DNA of 64,000 nt from Metopolophium dirhodum. Lineage: Eukaryota; Arthropoda; Insecta; Hemiptera; Aphididae. A program made the translations under genes and the position numbers. The number at the start of each line of letters is the position of its first letter. Positions within the stretch are counted from its first letter, which is position 1. Shown piece by piece: positions 11,801 through 26,800 of this stretch. The DNA lies in the NCBI RefSeq assembly GCF_019925205.1, contig NC_083567.1, positions 21,204,001 to 21,268,000 on the forward strand. The letters run 5' to 3'. Below the pieces are notes generated by a model that did not search any database, was not told the origin of the DNA, and worked only from the letters and a program-made list of their open reading frames with translations.

Positions 11801-14800
11801 ATAATTGAAACGAAAGAATAGATAGTGCATCGACCATCACTTAATTTATTTATGGTCTGGTGGCTGATTCATTTACTCCGCACGAAAACTCATCTCAAAA
11901 ACCCGATGAAATAGCAATATGGAATTCGATTTCAGGCACACGCTGATGGAAAATAATTTAATATTCTATCGTTTTAAATAATTAATCTTGTTTGACAAAC
12001 AAAGTTCACGGAGGTATTATTTTTTTATGGTTTACAATTGCGTTTCTGATTACTAAATGGATATTATAATATTACATTATAATATACAAAGGTAGGTACC
12101 ATTAAAATATTCCCGAGAGTAAAATTGTATGTTTTAGATTGATATTTTCAAGTTCAAAATAAAATAATCACTAAACAATTAATTCAACATTGTTAGGTAT
12201 ATAATATAATAAATTGAAAAAAACGTTTATTGCATTTTTTTTTTTATTTTTTAACTTTCAGTAAACTTGATAAATCATGTCATCAAAACGAGTACGGGGT
12301 ATAACTATGTAGGTAATTAAATTCTTAAATTTTGAAATACTATATTTGAACGATTGACATTTTCATAAACTGTTGTGTATAAATCACGAACGATTCAGCT
12401 TGTGGCTTATAAAAGTTATTTTGTTTATTTAACTATATAACTAGGTACTTTATTAGTTCGTGGAAAAAGACTAAAAAGTAATGTAAACCAATCCAATGTC
12501 AAAATAATAATAACAATAATAAATAACGAGGAATATAATATAGGGAGCGATCGGAAGTAATATTTTTCTTCATGAATCCAAAACAAATGTACAACCACAA
12601 AAATGAAACATGTCTGAGATCCTATTTTAATGGGTATAATGTTTACACTGTTTTTCACATTACCTCATAATATATTATAAAATTTCTCTTGTTTACTTTA
12701 ATTGTGTAAATTCGTTATTAATAAATGTGCATATTATTGTATTATTTATATTATATGATATAGTAAATAATGATATCAAATATATTGCATTTTTTTTTAC
12801 GATCCATTTTATTATTAGTAAATAATAAAACTAAAACCTCATAACTAAAATATCTGATCACAATAATGACAAAAAAATAGTTAACCAAAACTAATTAATT
12901 TTGATTTCGTAAAATTAGATTGTACGAAAACGATATATTAAAAGATTTACTGAAGTCATGAGTTCTGAACATATTATTATATCCATAAAAAATGGTTGTG
13001 TCAAATGATGGATGAGAATATTGTGAACGGCGATTTTGAAAAACAATTAGAATATAATGTTATTTTTAAAATCCATTTGGTTATATATTTTATATATTAA
13101 CGTTTAGATGACAATCCGGATTGTATCCAGAGTTTAAATTATGATATTTAATTTTACTTTTAACGAATAGGTTACATACATTAAGAAACACACCAATAAA
13201 TATTTTTTTTGGAATGCCGTTTGACTCGGCGTGTAGAACTTTATAATCGATTTTTGGCGGCTGGACATAATTTATAATATTAATGTTGTGACGCCAGGCC
13301 AATGATCTACTGACTAGTTTTTTGTTTACCACAATAGCTATAGTAGTATTACAACTACAGTACAGTTGACATTAATAACCACACACAATTATGTTTTTTT
13401 ATTGTTCTAGTAGGCGGATTACGACGGGGACTTAAATTGTTGCATTTGAAACGTCGTCGTCGCCTCGACGATGTACCTATTTGATTATAATAGTATTGTA
13501 AGACATCGGCGGAAAAAGACGCTCCGAAAAAAAGTACCCATCTAATTCCGCGGTAAAAATACGACCATGATATCATATATTTTGTTGATGATAATATTAG
13601 AGTCTATGGAATAACAATAATACAATACAATACAGCTGATATATCAGCATTTTTTACATACCTCCGGACGCATCGAAGCGGCATTTGCGTACTACGGTAA
13701 AGTCCAATTCCACAATCGAATGACACTAAAACCTTTAAGCATCTCCGGGGACCGGATGTGCGTTCACAGATCATGGGGTTCTTAAAACGATCGTTCGTAC
13801 CACTCGTAAAAAACGCTTGGACAATTTTCCCCGAGAATTCCCAAACTCAATTGTTGTCGTACGGCAGCATAATGGTATTATGGCTATCGATGTGTAATCG
13901 ACTATAATAATATTTCAGATAAACTTTCATCACGCTACAGTGCTACACCAAAGATATATATTCTAATAGATCACCGAGACCTGCCGGGTCAAACTATATC
14001 ACCGTCAACAAATAAAAAAGTCCCAAGCTAAATCGTGAACGGTTTTGTACCGTTTTTTTTTTTTCGGAATATTTTACAGTAATGTATTATATTATATGAA
14101 TAAAAATTTAATATTTTCATGGTGAAATATATTTTCAAAGCCCCGCGGTGTTTCAAATCCATAATAAATATTATAATTATATACGACAAAATTAAAAAAA
14201 CAATAAGGTAATTTAATACGAAGATATTGTTCACATTTATCAAACGAAATAAAAAGTTTATAACTCGTAACATGTTAGACTACCATAATATTATCCTTGA
14301 AAAATAACCTCAAGTTCAGTTATAATATCATAATAATATGTAAGCTAAGCACTAAAAAAGAACATTGTTGACATTTCATTCAATTGTAAGTAAAATTCAT
14401 CTTATTTAGTAAAATCAATTTTTAAGCATGCTTTAACTTCCTTAAACTTTGGGTATTGTAAACTGCATAAGTAATAATTAATATATCGAAATAAATTTGG
14501 TTAGATCGTTTTAATTTAAAATATATATATATATCCTTCGTACAGGTACCTAAATAGTTTTGTTTAAATTCTTATATTTGTTCAAATGTTTAAACTCGAA
14601 ATAAAATTAAAAATATTAGAAACTACCACATTTTATATTAGAAATCCAATGTTTCAACTTTTAATAGAGCTTGCCAAGTTTCAAATCAGAAATATAGCTG
14701 TAAGTTGATTTAATAGTAAAGCAGGTAGCATATAAGTTATAGAAATCATATAATGTGATATTAATTATTATTTATTAATGTATATTATTTAAAAATAAAT

Positions 14801-17800
14801 ACTATTTTTATAATTTGTAATATATATATATATAGGTATTGTTTTGTATGATAATTGTTTTCAATAAATGTGTCACAACTAAGTTTACCTTCACTAAGGC
14901 CGGTAGCGGATCCAAAGGTGGCGATTTCTTATATTCCTCATACAATTTTTAAAAAGCCGAATCGTATTCATTTATGTTAATAAATAAATATCATAATTCA
15001 TAATTAAATATTATATTGCATAGTATGTACTTTTAACTTTTAAGTGAAAATAATGTTTTACTCAATATCTAAAAATATTGTGACAGCACTTAGTCGTAGT
15101 GTTGTGCATTACATATTATAGTATTATAATACTGTTAGTGAACCTACTATTGACATTTATTTTATTTCTTGTAATCTAACCTTTTTTTTTTTAGTTATTT
15201 TCTCCTCGGGTATTTTTTCTACCGGTCATTTTTCATGGAATTTCTTACCCTTGCCTATACACACACACACACACACACCAGAAATTTAATCTAAGTACTA
15301 AATGGTTGGATTTGTAAGCCACATAGGTAGATGACCCGAAAACGCTGGTCGGTACTGATAATAATATATTCGACAATAGACTTTGCCGATCGCAATACGT
15401 TATTACATCGCGAGTATTACCTAAATCGATTTTGGCTTTGTAGTCCCTCCCTCTTGCTGTTATATTCATTAGGTCGTAGAAAATTAAATTCGATTTAAGT
15501 CATTCGTGTTTACATCACCCCAACGGCTGCTTAATACAACCACCGAACCAGTATAGCGCCATTACATTGTCTGGCATTAGAAAGGCGTAGATTGTTGAAT
15601 TACTGATGCAATTATTATTCTAAACTTCACTACTGCTGGATCTTATTTCTCAAAAACATCTCTCATGTTACGCGTATAACGCGGACTTCTCCCAAAATTT
15701 AATCAGTGACATATTTTACGCTATGCATAGTCATATTGTTACATATTATTATGTTTTATGCGTGTATTAGTTTTGTCTTTGCTCGGTATAGAACAATGTT
15801 GAGAAAACAACAATGTATACTATACCCACATTGAAAGGACACGAAAAATTGTCCTTTAAGAAAAAGCAAAACTTGTCCAATTAACGGGTCGTTTATTATT
15901 TGTATATTATGATACTGTGTTAAAACTTTTGAAGTTTTTGTTCGTAATAATTGATAGCAAAGTTTAATTATAAAACTATTTTTGAAAAAAAAAGAAAACG
16001 CCTTACAATACACATAAACTACGATGGTAGCTAAACTTAAACTGGGCAGTAATTAATTATTCGTCGTAAGGGTTACAATGCTAATTGACATTTAAAGGTT
16101 AAATTCAGATGTTTATAATATTAAAATCGAGTAATAAAGTATTATTTAATTTTTATTCCGTAACATGCTCAACCGGTGCTCAACTCTACTCTAGAAAATA
16201 AACCTTTATTACTACCACCGAGTCACCAAAGAAACGAAATAATATATAAATTACAGTTAAACTCACTGCCAGTTCCAAGATGATGTAAACACAATATAAC
16301 AATTAATATTGTACTTACCGAATTGTTGTAGGCATTTTCCGAAAAGCTTCATGAACCCAGAGCCCAATTGTACGAACTCTAATCGTTTGTCCAACACCAA
16401 GTGCCACGGAAAAGCCTTGCAGAAGCTCGTTACACCCATTTTAAGATCGTTGGCTCGATGCGACAAAAACGGAGCAGAGTCTTGAACGTCTTCATCGTCG
16501 ACCGTGGTCTTTATTGTGTACCTGAAAAATTATAATACAATATTATAACATTCTGTTGAATCATCTATCGTACATTAATTTTTTGCCAAATTTGCGTATA
16601 TAATTTGAACGAATTATTATTATTATTATTATCTTAACAAAAGTATATACAAATAAAATCTATAATATTTATATACCTATACAATAAGTGAATTTGGTAA
16701 ACTGAGATACTACAACATTAAATTACGTGTGGATGGAGGCCCGCCAGTGCGGAAACCCTCTGACTAGGAGGAATTATTATTTATGATTGATAAGTAATAA
16801 AGTTACTTATTCTTTTGTTATTATAATAAAATATACATATTATGTTATAGGAACTCTATTACAGTAGTGGTGAACAAGTATGTCCATGAATATTGATTCC
16901 TCAATAATATGCATAAAATACCTACCCGTAAATGGTTCAACTACGTGTCCTGAGAAATATTCCACCTAGAATTTTCTAATAATTAACCAAACTTGAAAAC
17001 CAAATTATTATGTTCTCACGAATTTTCTCATAAAATTAATATTACGAAACTTATGTGTAGAGATGAAATAATTAGTGCAACAATTTCCCTGTATTCGCTT
17101 TCGTTTCATTCAGATCTCTAACCCGAAACACGTAGGTAGTCTAACGACGTAATGTATATTACCTGTGGTCTATTGTCTAACGGATCTGTGTGAAAATCCG
17201 TCCATTGTGATGGACAAAATCATCATTAGCAATCAAATAACAATGTTTCGTGATCGATCTAACATTGTTCTTATACACGTACGATATTTCTGATCCGACC
17301 AACCCCTCACTATCCGTGGAAACAAGTGGTCCTGATTGGTAAGCACTGCTGTTGGCGTGGCACACACACGGGGGAGGGGGAGAGTCGCTAATGATACCAT
17401 TGCCTCCCCTGAGATTTTGTCAACTGTACGCGTAACTTAATAGCACAAATATAATATGGCATAATACATCATATTATGGTTTATGAAATATTTCCGGAAA
17501 AAAAAGTGATAAACAATGAAGTGTGTGCTTCATACTTTCATATGTGTTGAAATAGAGATGCTACCTATATAATATAGCATACAGAAATAAAACAACGACA
17601 TACCAAATTTGGCCATTTCGTTTTGACGTCGCCCCGAGTGTAATTTTATTTCGCGATCGTTCTATTGGTCGTCGGTGTGTTATACTGCATAGGTCTATCC
17701 TAGTAACTAGTATCTTAGTATCTAGTGTATTATAAATGTCGAGGTGGTATAATGATTTTCGAGAGAGTGTAATCCACCGGACAAAATATTTTGGAACCGA

Positions 17801-20800
17801 TGCTATTGAATATTTTAATGGGATACTTTGAAAAGTCCACATGGAAAAGCGGCACATTCGTGAGCACAAGCAATTGACAGCGTTGACGTGTTGTTTAATC
17901 GAAGCGCTGACGGAGTAGATTGTCCGAAGATTAAACGTTAATTACTTTTCAAAGACAGTGAAAACTGCCCTTTTGTCTTCGTATAAGTTACGCAGACTCG
18001 AGAGAAACCACCATCAGATGTGGTCAACTAACTTGGGACTTACGGCAGGGCCCACAATACGGTATATAACAAAAGACTGTAATTGGCGACGAGCTCGTTG
18101 AATTCCATGTGTTTCAGACTTGTAACACTATTACTAAGTTTAATCTGGACCCAAATTACTATAAATGCTACAATGAATCGTGTTAATTTGATTGCATATC
18201 ATAATATTAATATGAATACAGTATCGTTGTGACGCAACCGGTCTGTTATAATCGCAAAGTAACATTTTGCATAGAAATTAATTAACTTTCCAGGTGAAGA
18301 CATTACAATACAGTTTAAACATTTCATTTTTATCTCGTACGAACGGTTGAAAATAATCCCCTTATTTATATTTATATGTTAAAAAGGTATGTTTATACAA
18401 TTATTATTTCACCGTTATGGCTTATGAATTATGACGTCTAATTTAAAACAAACAATCATAAATAGTACCTAAATAGAATGTGTACAATTTTATTATATTA
18501 TGTTAGATATTATAATATTTTCTGAATAGTATTATTTTTATTCATATACCAACGTTGTTATGAAATATTAAAGCTTTACTCTATATTTAATCTATTATAT
18601 GATATTTCGCTAAGGTTCAAAAGTAAAATGCATTTATTTTAATTGAAAGTACAATAATGGATTCAAGTACAATATTTTATTGCACCTGGAAAAGTATATA
18701 ATATATTATGTGTCGTGGTCTCGAAAGTTTTCATTTTACCTATATATATCTGTTTTCTCTTAATAATAATGTTATATGATATTACATTTTCTTTTAACAA
18801 ATTTGCACCGTCGTTAAAATGTTTAATCTTTTTCCGACTTGATGGTTTTTTGTTTTCGAAAAAATATTTTAAAATTTTATTTTTTAATTAAATTAAGTTG
18901 GTTTTTGAACTTTTTTGAAAATCAAAACTTCTAGTTGAAATAATCGATTAATAATTTAAAAAAAGAAAACCAATTCCCTCTCGAATTTCGATAGATATAG
19001 TAAGTACTATTGAAACATTTTTAGAACAGTTTTAAAATGTCGGTTGCAAATACTTTTTCCAGTTAATTTTATATTGTAGTGAAAATATTAGAATGCGAAT
19101 AAATTGTAAAACATTGGTCGTAAAATATTGAAATTGGTTTGGAGAAGCTTTACGTACCTACCTCGGTTTACACACAAAACATATCTAATAATAATTATTA
19201 CAATGATAACATATTGAATACAAAACCAATCGATTTTCTGGTTAGAATCTAAATATATTTTTCATAAACACAATGTAATACTACGTGAACTCATAAGCTC
19301 ATCCGCATGGAATTGTAAATTTCGGTCGTTCACATGGAATACATAAGTTTTTTTTACCTACAATCACCGCCGGTGAATCCGACATTAAAAAGATTTATTT
19401 TGACAATATTCCCAGAGGAACACACTGCACAACCTCTGATTTTGAAATAGCTGGTTTAACGCGCCGTTAACTAATCAACTTGCAGGGTTAAAACCGCTAT
19501 AGGGTCATAAATAAAATAAAATATTCTCCAGCTGAATGTGCTTCAGACGTCATGGGACTCTTGCAAAATGAAAACACAACTATTGTTAAAAAATGAACCG
19601 TTCACATATTTTAAACAATAGTTCTTCTTGAAATATTAATATTATAATAATATATTATACCTACTGCGATACGTATGATAATATGTTTTAGTTGCGACAA
19701 GTTACCTTTTTTAGCAAGCGCGTTGATATAATTTTTTTTTAAAAATGACACTACTTTATTATTTTAATAAAATTCCCCTTATAATATAATAACTTGTTGC
19801 ATTACGTGTATACGCGGTTAATGCACTATTTAAATGTTTGTACAGCGTGCAAGAAAAAAATGCATACATTTGAAATGCTGTACTTATAATAGATTTTATT
19901 ATTACTAATTATTAAATGGTTGTTATAAAAATGACTGAAGTTAGCTGTTAGTTGTAATTTTGCTGTTTAATAATATGGTGGTTAAGGTATTATAGTATTT
20001 ACAGGTGGCTAATAGAAAAAACTAGGTAACCGATCTGTTGTAGAGTAGATGCCCTGGACCCACATCTTTGAATAAGTCATTGTAATGTAAGTAGTACAAA
20101 ATTATCATAAATTTGAAAATATGGTTTTTTGAGGTACCATACTTAAAAATTCTAAAAACAGAATTTGAATAAATGTACTATTAAATGAAAAATGTTTGGC
20201 CAGCATCCTTAATAAATCTCCGGTCTATATATGTCATATTATCAGAAGGTTGTTATTGACTTTTTAGTCAATACCTATACTTACCGTAGAACGATGTGAA
20301 TGGGTTTGTGGTATTAAAGGCCCTCCATACTATTGGATTCTTAGGAAAATTTTATAGGCAATTTCTCATACATTCAACAATGTCAGTCTTGTCGTTGTAC
20401 TAGTCGTAAATGATCGTAAGTACTAGTAACCTACATCTGATTTTTCTAGGAACGAAACCTTTACGATCCGTTGGTGATATTTTATTTTTGCGGTAGCTGT
20501 ACGGAAGGATATCGCACACACTCTCACAGAAATGTCATATTATAATAAATTTGTGATCGCGAAAAAAAATGCTTATTTTCCACAACATCGATCGAGGCAC
20601 ATTTTATGATTTTATTTAGTTGAATAAAAAATATATTTAAGTTTCAAAGTTTGCAAATTGTTGAACATTTGAACAACGTTTATTGCAATCTAAATTACAA
20701 AAATTAAAAATATAACTGGATCGATCCTTGGTACAAGTTACGGAGAATCCGAATATTTTTTCAGAATGAAATCGTGATAATTGTCGACACGTATCATTGG

Positions 20801-23800
20801 ATTTAAAAACAGTAGTTTTTGACAAAGAAAACGTGCAATATATGAGGCACTAGGCAATAGCATAAATTCATCTAAATAGTTTTAATATGTTATTGTGTTA
20901 TAAAATAAGATAATATAGGTACGTACACATTTCAAGTCCCATAAATAATATTTTTAAATTAGCACAAAATAACAAAATCGTATTATTATTTGTTTAAGTA
21001 TCTAATTTTGTCAAAATTTAAACTTCAAATGTCTATAAAAAAAAAATGTATCAAAATCGTGTTTTGATTTTTTGGTTCAAGTATTTATGAGAAATATTGA
21101 ATACAATTTTCAAATCTCAGATAATTTGGCTATTAAATATTTAACAACATTTAAAATGCAGATGCTCGTAAAAATATTTGAGTAATTCGGCCAAACTTTT
21201 TTTTTTAATCCCACTAATAACAACTTAAGTGGAACTTTGTATTAACTTTTCAGGCTTTTGGGCTAAGCGAAAATTGTTCTTTTTCGGACACAAAAACAAA
21301 AATCACTCTCTTCATTGTGTTGTAATATTATCATCCGTCCTCTCAGAGTCCAAAATAGATTTTTTGATAACTTTAAGTTAATTTCGTTATTAACAAACTA
21401 GAATAGTTGAATGTATTGTTGAAATAATTAAACAACAGTAGGCTGGTAGATTGTGATTAACACACCAATTCGTGTTCTGTGCAACAATTTATAGTATTGT
21501 ATATATCGTATATTTGGCCACGGACCAGACTTGTAATCAATGAATTCCCTCTAATCAGGTGTGCTTGATGTTCGTACAATTACATTTTATTTGTACGCAG
21601 CTTAATATTTTCACACCAAGATCCAATCAAATTCTATGAAGAAAAAAAAGTAACTCTGTCACTCTGGTTTTCAATGCCATAATATTATCTTGCCGGTTCC
21701 TTTTATTGATAATATGCAGAGTAGGTATAATACTATTTTAGGTATTTATTATTATGTTAAAATTATAATTATAATTATTATTATTAAAATTCATCAATTT
21801 TATGTTAAGACTACTTTTGAATAGTGAAAAAATTGCCATATAGAATGCAAAAACACCTCCACATTTAATATAATTTTTTATTTAGCCACTAAAAAAATGT
21901 GACAGTGTTGAACTATTACATTTTTAGCCAATTTTCAAAGCAAGAGAGCCATATTTACTTATTACTTATTTTAATTTATCCAATTAATCACTGAAGTCAA
22001 AATTGAAGAATGCTTATTTCGATTTGTGGAGTTCTTGCAGTAAACAAAATATAATTATCGTGTTGTGTGCAAAACGGCAATATTTAGAGTTGAGGTGGTA
22101 TTACATTTATAAATTATTATATCGCAGCCACAATATGAAATTCAATACTGTCATATTTTAGTATATGGCTATCTTGAAATCAAATACTGTATACAATACA
22201 GTCACATTTCAAAATATGGCAGTCTTGCACTTACTTAAAAATTTTTAAAAAGCCACAAGTCTTGTTGGGTTTGAGAGAGTATTTCATAAAATTTGAAAAA
22301 GTCATATTGTAAAGTATCTTTGCAAGTATTTAAGTTTTTAGTTTCAAACGCGGAGGTAAAAAACTCTTTCAAATATCATAGATTTCAACTTCAAATCATT
22401 GTTTCTCAAAACTAAAAATGTTAAGTTGTGACAGTCTTGTTCCAGAGGTGTGACTATTAAATGTATTAATAAATTACAATTTATCATTTCTTTATAAACT
22501 GTTTCTAACAAAGCGAATGCGAAAATAAAACATATTATAAGAAAAGTAAAAACGTTTATTTTTCGTTCGTTAGACACGTCGTGGCTTCCAATCCAATCAG
22601 ATACGCAAATAGAATGAATAACTGAATTATGAATGCAGCAAATATGGCTTAATTTGTATGAATATTAGTCCGTTTAGTAAGTTATTGCTTTTGAGCAAGT
22701 TACATAAATATTAAATTAATTGGATAAGAATTCGTTACACGACGTATTGTTGTAGAATGGTATTGTGTCTCAGAAAACAATGGTAAATATTTACCACTAA
22801 AATTATGATGTTTTTGAAATGGCGTTAAATGTTTTAATCCCATATTCGCTTCTTAGACCCATGGTATATATTAATATCATTGTAGAATATGTTTTGTTAT
22901 ATACACACCATAATAACATCAAAATCAGTTAATTTGGACGTTTGGTTAGGAAGTTATTACAATTCAAAAATGATTAAAAGAATACATGATAGTATATATT
23001 TTAAAATTTTTTCTATTATTTTTTTATTTTGGGTAAAAGTTAATTAAACTGAAGTAATCACAAACAGCAAAGTTCTCATATTATTATTTAAATAATAATA
23101 AAAAAAAATGTATTGGTGACTTCTGTTTAATATATATTGTATCAGAATGACAGTATTCTAGATGTTACAATGAATCGGAAACTTGATATAACGTCAATAT
23201 TTGATAAAGCGTAGAACAATAGTATGCATTGTATGTAATATAAAATAATAGAAAAAAATGTACTAAATTTGTGAATACATATTTTTTAAAGATAATAATA
23301 CGATTTGGTCACAATGAGTTTTTTATTCATAGTAACTGTCTTTATCTTGAGCACGTCGCGAGCAAAAAAAAAGTTTTTGTCTATATCGGATTATTATTAT
23401 AACATTATTATGCACAAGAAGATCGTAAAATATTATCTGCTGACCAGTGAACCAATGACAGCCGTAAACGTTAAACAATTTATGACGATGACCTAGTTTT
23501 TTGGGGGGGTAGGTTGGTGGGCCCAAATCGGGAAAAACGGGAGGTTTCGGTAAGTCCGCTGTTTTTGTGACGTTGATGAATCTGAAAATGCATTTATAAT
23601 ACCGACACGTTAGCGGGAGGGGCCGTCTAATGGGCCTGTAGAATAATGAATCCCGTGAAGTTTATTGTGGCCCCGCCGAAAGTTTTGGACGTGCTCCCAT
23701 ATATAAATGTATTTCCAAACTTGATTCGTAGTTTTTTTTTTTTTGTATTTTTTATCGGATTATATACCCACCTAGGTGGCTTCGGAAAATTCTTGGGAAA

Positions 23801-26800
23801 ATCCGTTCTTATTTATCCCGTTCGTTACGGCATTCGTGCACACGTCAACCGAAAAATAAAATAAATAATAAGCACAAACCCACGACTCTACACGCGTCGT
23901 GTTTTGACGAGCATATTATTATAATATAATATTGTAAACAATTTGTATACGTCGTCGTTTGATATTATTGTGGAACTCGATTTCATATCAAAACGAACCA
24001 TAATATATACGAATATACAAACCGGGGGAATCAGTATTCAGATTATTGTAATATAATATAGGTATTGATATATGAACATGATGAGTAAATCGTATAATAT
24101 TATGTTCGTAGTTTGTGTTATATGATGTACCGAATAACGTTACGTTTGATATTATGAAAATAAAAAGCTATTTGATTATCATTTTGATTAATTTATGGAT
24201 TTTCGCTTGTTTGTATTATTATTACGCAATTTTTATTGAAATTTGCATTCGGTGGTTGGAGATAATAAATCAGAGTCGATGTCTATGATCACATTGAAAA
24301 TATTATCATATCACGGCATATAGTCTGCAATACCGCATAACTGAATAATTAAAACACTACATAAATTTAATCATATTACATATTATTATGATTAAAATTA
24401 AATAATGCTTACTTTCATCATTTAACGGACGTGGAAGAGTAGTGAATTAGATTGAGTTGAATCGATAAAATATTAATACGCATAGGTGTTGCTGATTATT
24501 TCAAATTTCAAATTACATAATTTTTTATTTTTTTTTTTAGTCGTTTAGAATTCGGAAAACATTAATTCCTTCTTTTTATCTGACAAGTGAATTTCATCTT
24601 CACAATTATACTCATACAGGTAATACAATATTTGTAGAAATCAATCTTTGAAAGATTTTGAATTATAAAGCTCTGTCTAAAACATGGAACATAAAATAAT
24701 GTTTTAATATAATAATATAATATAGGATATGTGTTACGTGTGTATCACATAATTTATTCCACTATTACTATAAAGTCACCGTTATTATTCTAAATGTTGT
24801 CTCGTTATTCATTTTCTTATCATCATCACGTGTTGAAAATATATGAATATTCTAGGAATTACATATTTAAAATGATTTACGAGGTTTGTATAGGCTATGT
24901 GTGTATATATATATTATTATAATATTATAAAAACATGCTTTCCTAACACAAAATTGTTGGTATTTTGAGATAAAAAAGGTCTGACTATGTACGACGGTTG
25001 AAATAATTTTTACTCAAAATAATATCGGCATATATTTATATTGTCAACGATAATATTATTATATTTTCAAAACGTATTTATTATTTGTTTGCCAAATATA
25101 GATAAAAAAAAAAACTATTTAGCATATTATTATCCATTATCCGCGTATAGGTACATCATATAAATTATATTATTATTCAACGCAGATAAAAATATTTATT
25201 GCAATTTTTAATTATAATAATAATAATAAAATAGTTTTGTTATGCTTAAAACTAATATGGTTTGTAATATGGTTTTGGCATTAATTACAAAAAATAAGTA
25301 TTAACCGACCAACCGGTAACCATCTAAGATCGTAGGTATTCAGCTGTTTTGGTCAAATAAATTGTTTTAATTTAAATTATTGTGTCACTGTTTAATATTT
25401 ATGCACTTGTATAAATGTGTAAAATAATATTAATATATTATATATATAAAAATGATAATGCTATTTCAGTTATTTTATGCGTGTATTATATTATATTAAA
25501 AAATAAATTGACTGTAGGATTTGAATAGATCATAATGGATACACAGTTTTATTTCAAAATATCAATTAACTATAGCAACTAGTCGACGACCGATGTCTCT
25601 GATTTCAGTTATCTTTGATGCCATAATGGAAGAGTCATGAAATCAAATTAACAACTCAAACAAAAGATGACTCTATACATAGCGATCCTACGAATATAAT
25701 AGTATAATATTAAACAATTTTAGATAATTTCGTCCAACTATATTCAATCAATACCCACGCTTTCGTTACAATATTCAAACAGTGTCGGGTGTGCTGTTAA
25801 AGGCACCTATATAATATAATAATGTACTATAATATATACAACTGTATAATCAATAATCTAAGTCTTACTGAAATTCATCCCGTAGAGTCGAACATGAATA
25901 AAACATGGTAAATACTTCAAAAGTTTGGTGCACTGTAATTATTTGAAAATGTGTGTCACATACACAATAATAATTGTATTCTCTTTTTTTTCAACGCTGG
26001 TTTCGCAGTAAAATTCGATAAATTCTCTTATTGGTTTTCGTGTTTATCGAAATTTCATATCTCCAATTTCAATTTTCGACAAAAAAAAAATAATGTACCT
26101 ACTGCGAGTTTGATAATGCTTTTTGTGTTGGTAATTTATGGCAGAGTGGACCAACCCTCGGGGATGGCCATTGCGAGTAAAAAAAAAAAACTATCATAAT
26201 TTCATGTACAAATAATTAAATGGAAATAATAATGGATTATTGTTAACCCGCGCCTGCTGCATAATTATTATTTTGTATTTAATTATGGTTTAGTAATTAT
26301 TATGGAATAACAATAATATGCGTTTCAAAAACATCTGATTTAATATATTATTAAATCATATTTTATTATCTTGGGATTTTTTCAAACGTTTTATTTTTAT
26401 TTTTAGTGTGAACGTTTGAAACGAAACAACATTTCGATGTACACGCTGATAAATGCGTAAATGTGTGATACAAATGGTATCATACGGAGATATAAAAAAA
26501 AGAATAAAACCTTTAAAATTACGTTAAATAAAAATGGGTTGCACTTGTTGGTAAAAGTAATTAATTTTCGGAGGTAGATTTTCTATATTATTAATTATGC
26601 ACGTGTTTCGTAATTTTATTCATAGATTTTAGTACCTAGGTAATAATACTTTGTTAAAGTTTTTGAAAACATGAAGGTAAATATAATATTATATTTCTGA
26701 GCGTAATATAGCTTTTTATTTTTGAGTATTTTTGTCATGATAAACAAAAAAATATCATAAATATTCTTTTATGTAATAATTTCTTCTGAATACAAATTCC

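Larger units (their letters stand above)
5883..16318 (-). other. sGC intron between exons D and E (10.4 kb)
   Basis: It starts with the donor GTAAGTAC at 16318 and ends with GTTCTCAG at 5883. It holds a TIR element (6056-7090), a hAT MITE (8337-8614), a LINE relic (9287-9411), a SINE (9448-9730) and an (AC)n tract (15259-15279). Apart from these it is AT-rich sequence without recognisable genes. The block 13640-13870 is less AT-rich but shows no frame I can identify. Confidence 0.75.

Noticed and set aside
17561..17869. 102-codon minus-strand ORF
   Set aside because: No recognisable domain, intronic, and no flanking splice signals consistent with the cyclase phases.
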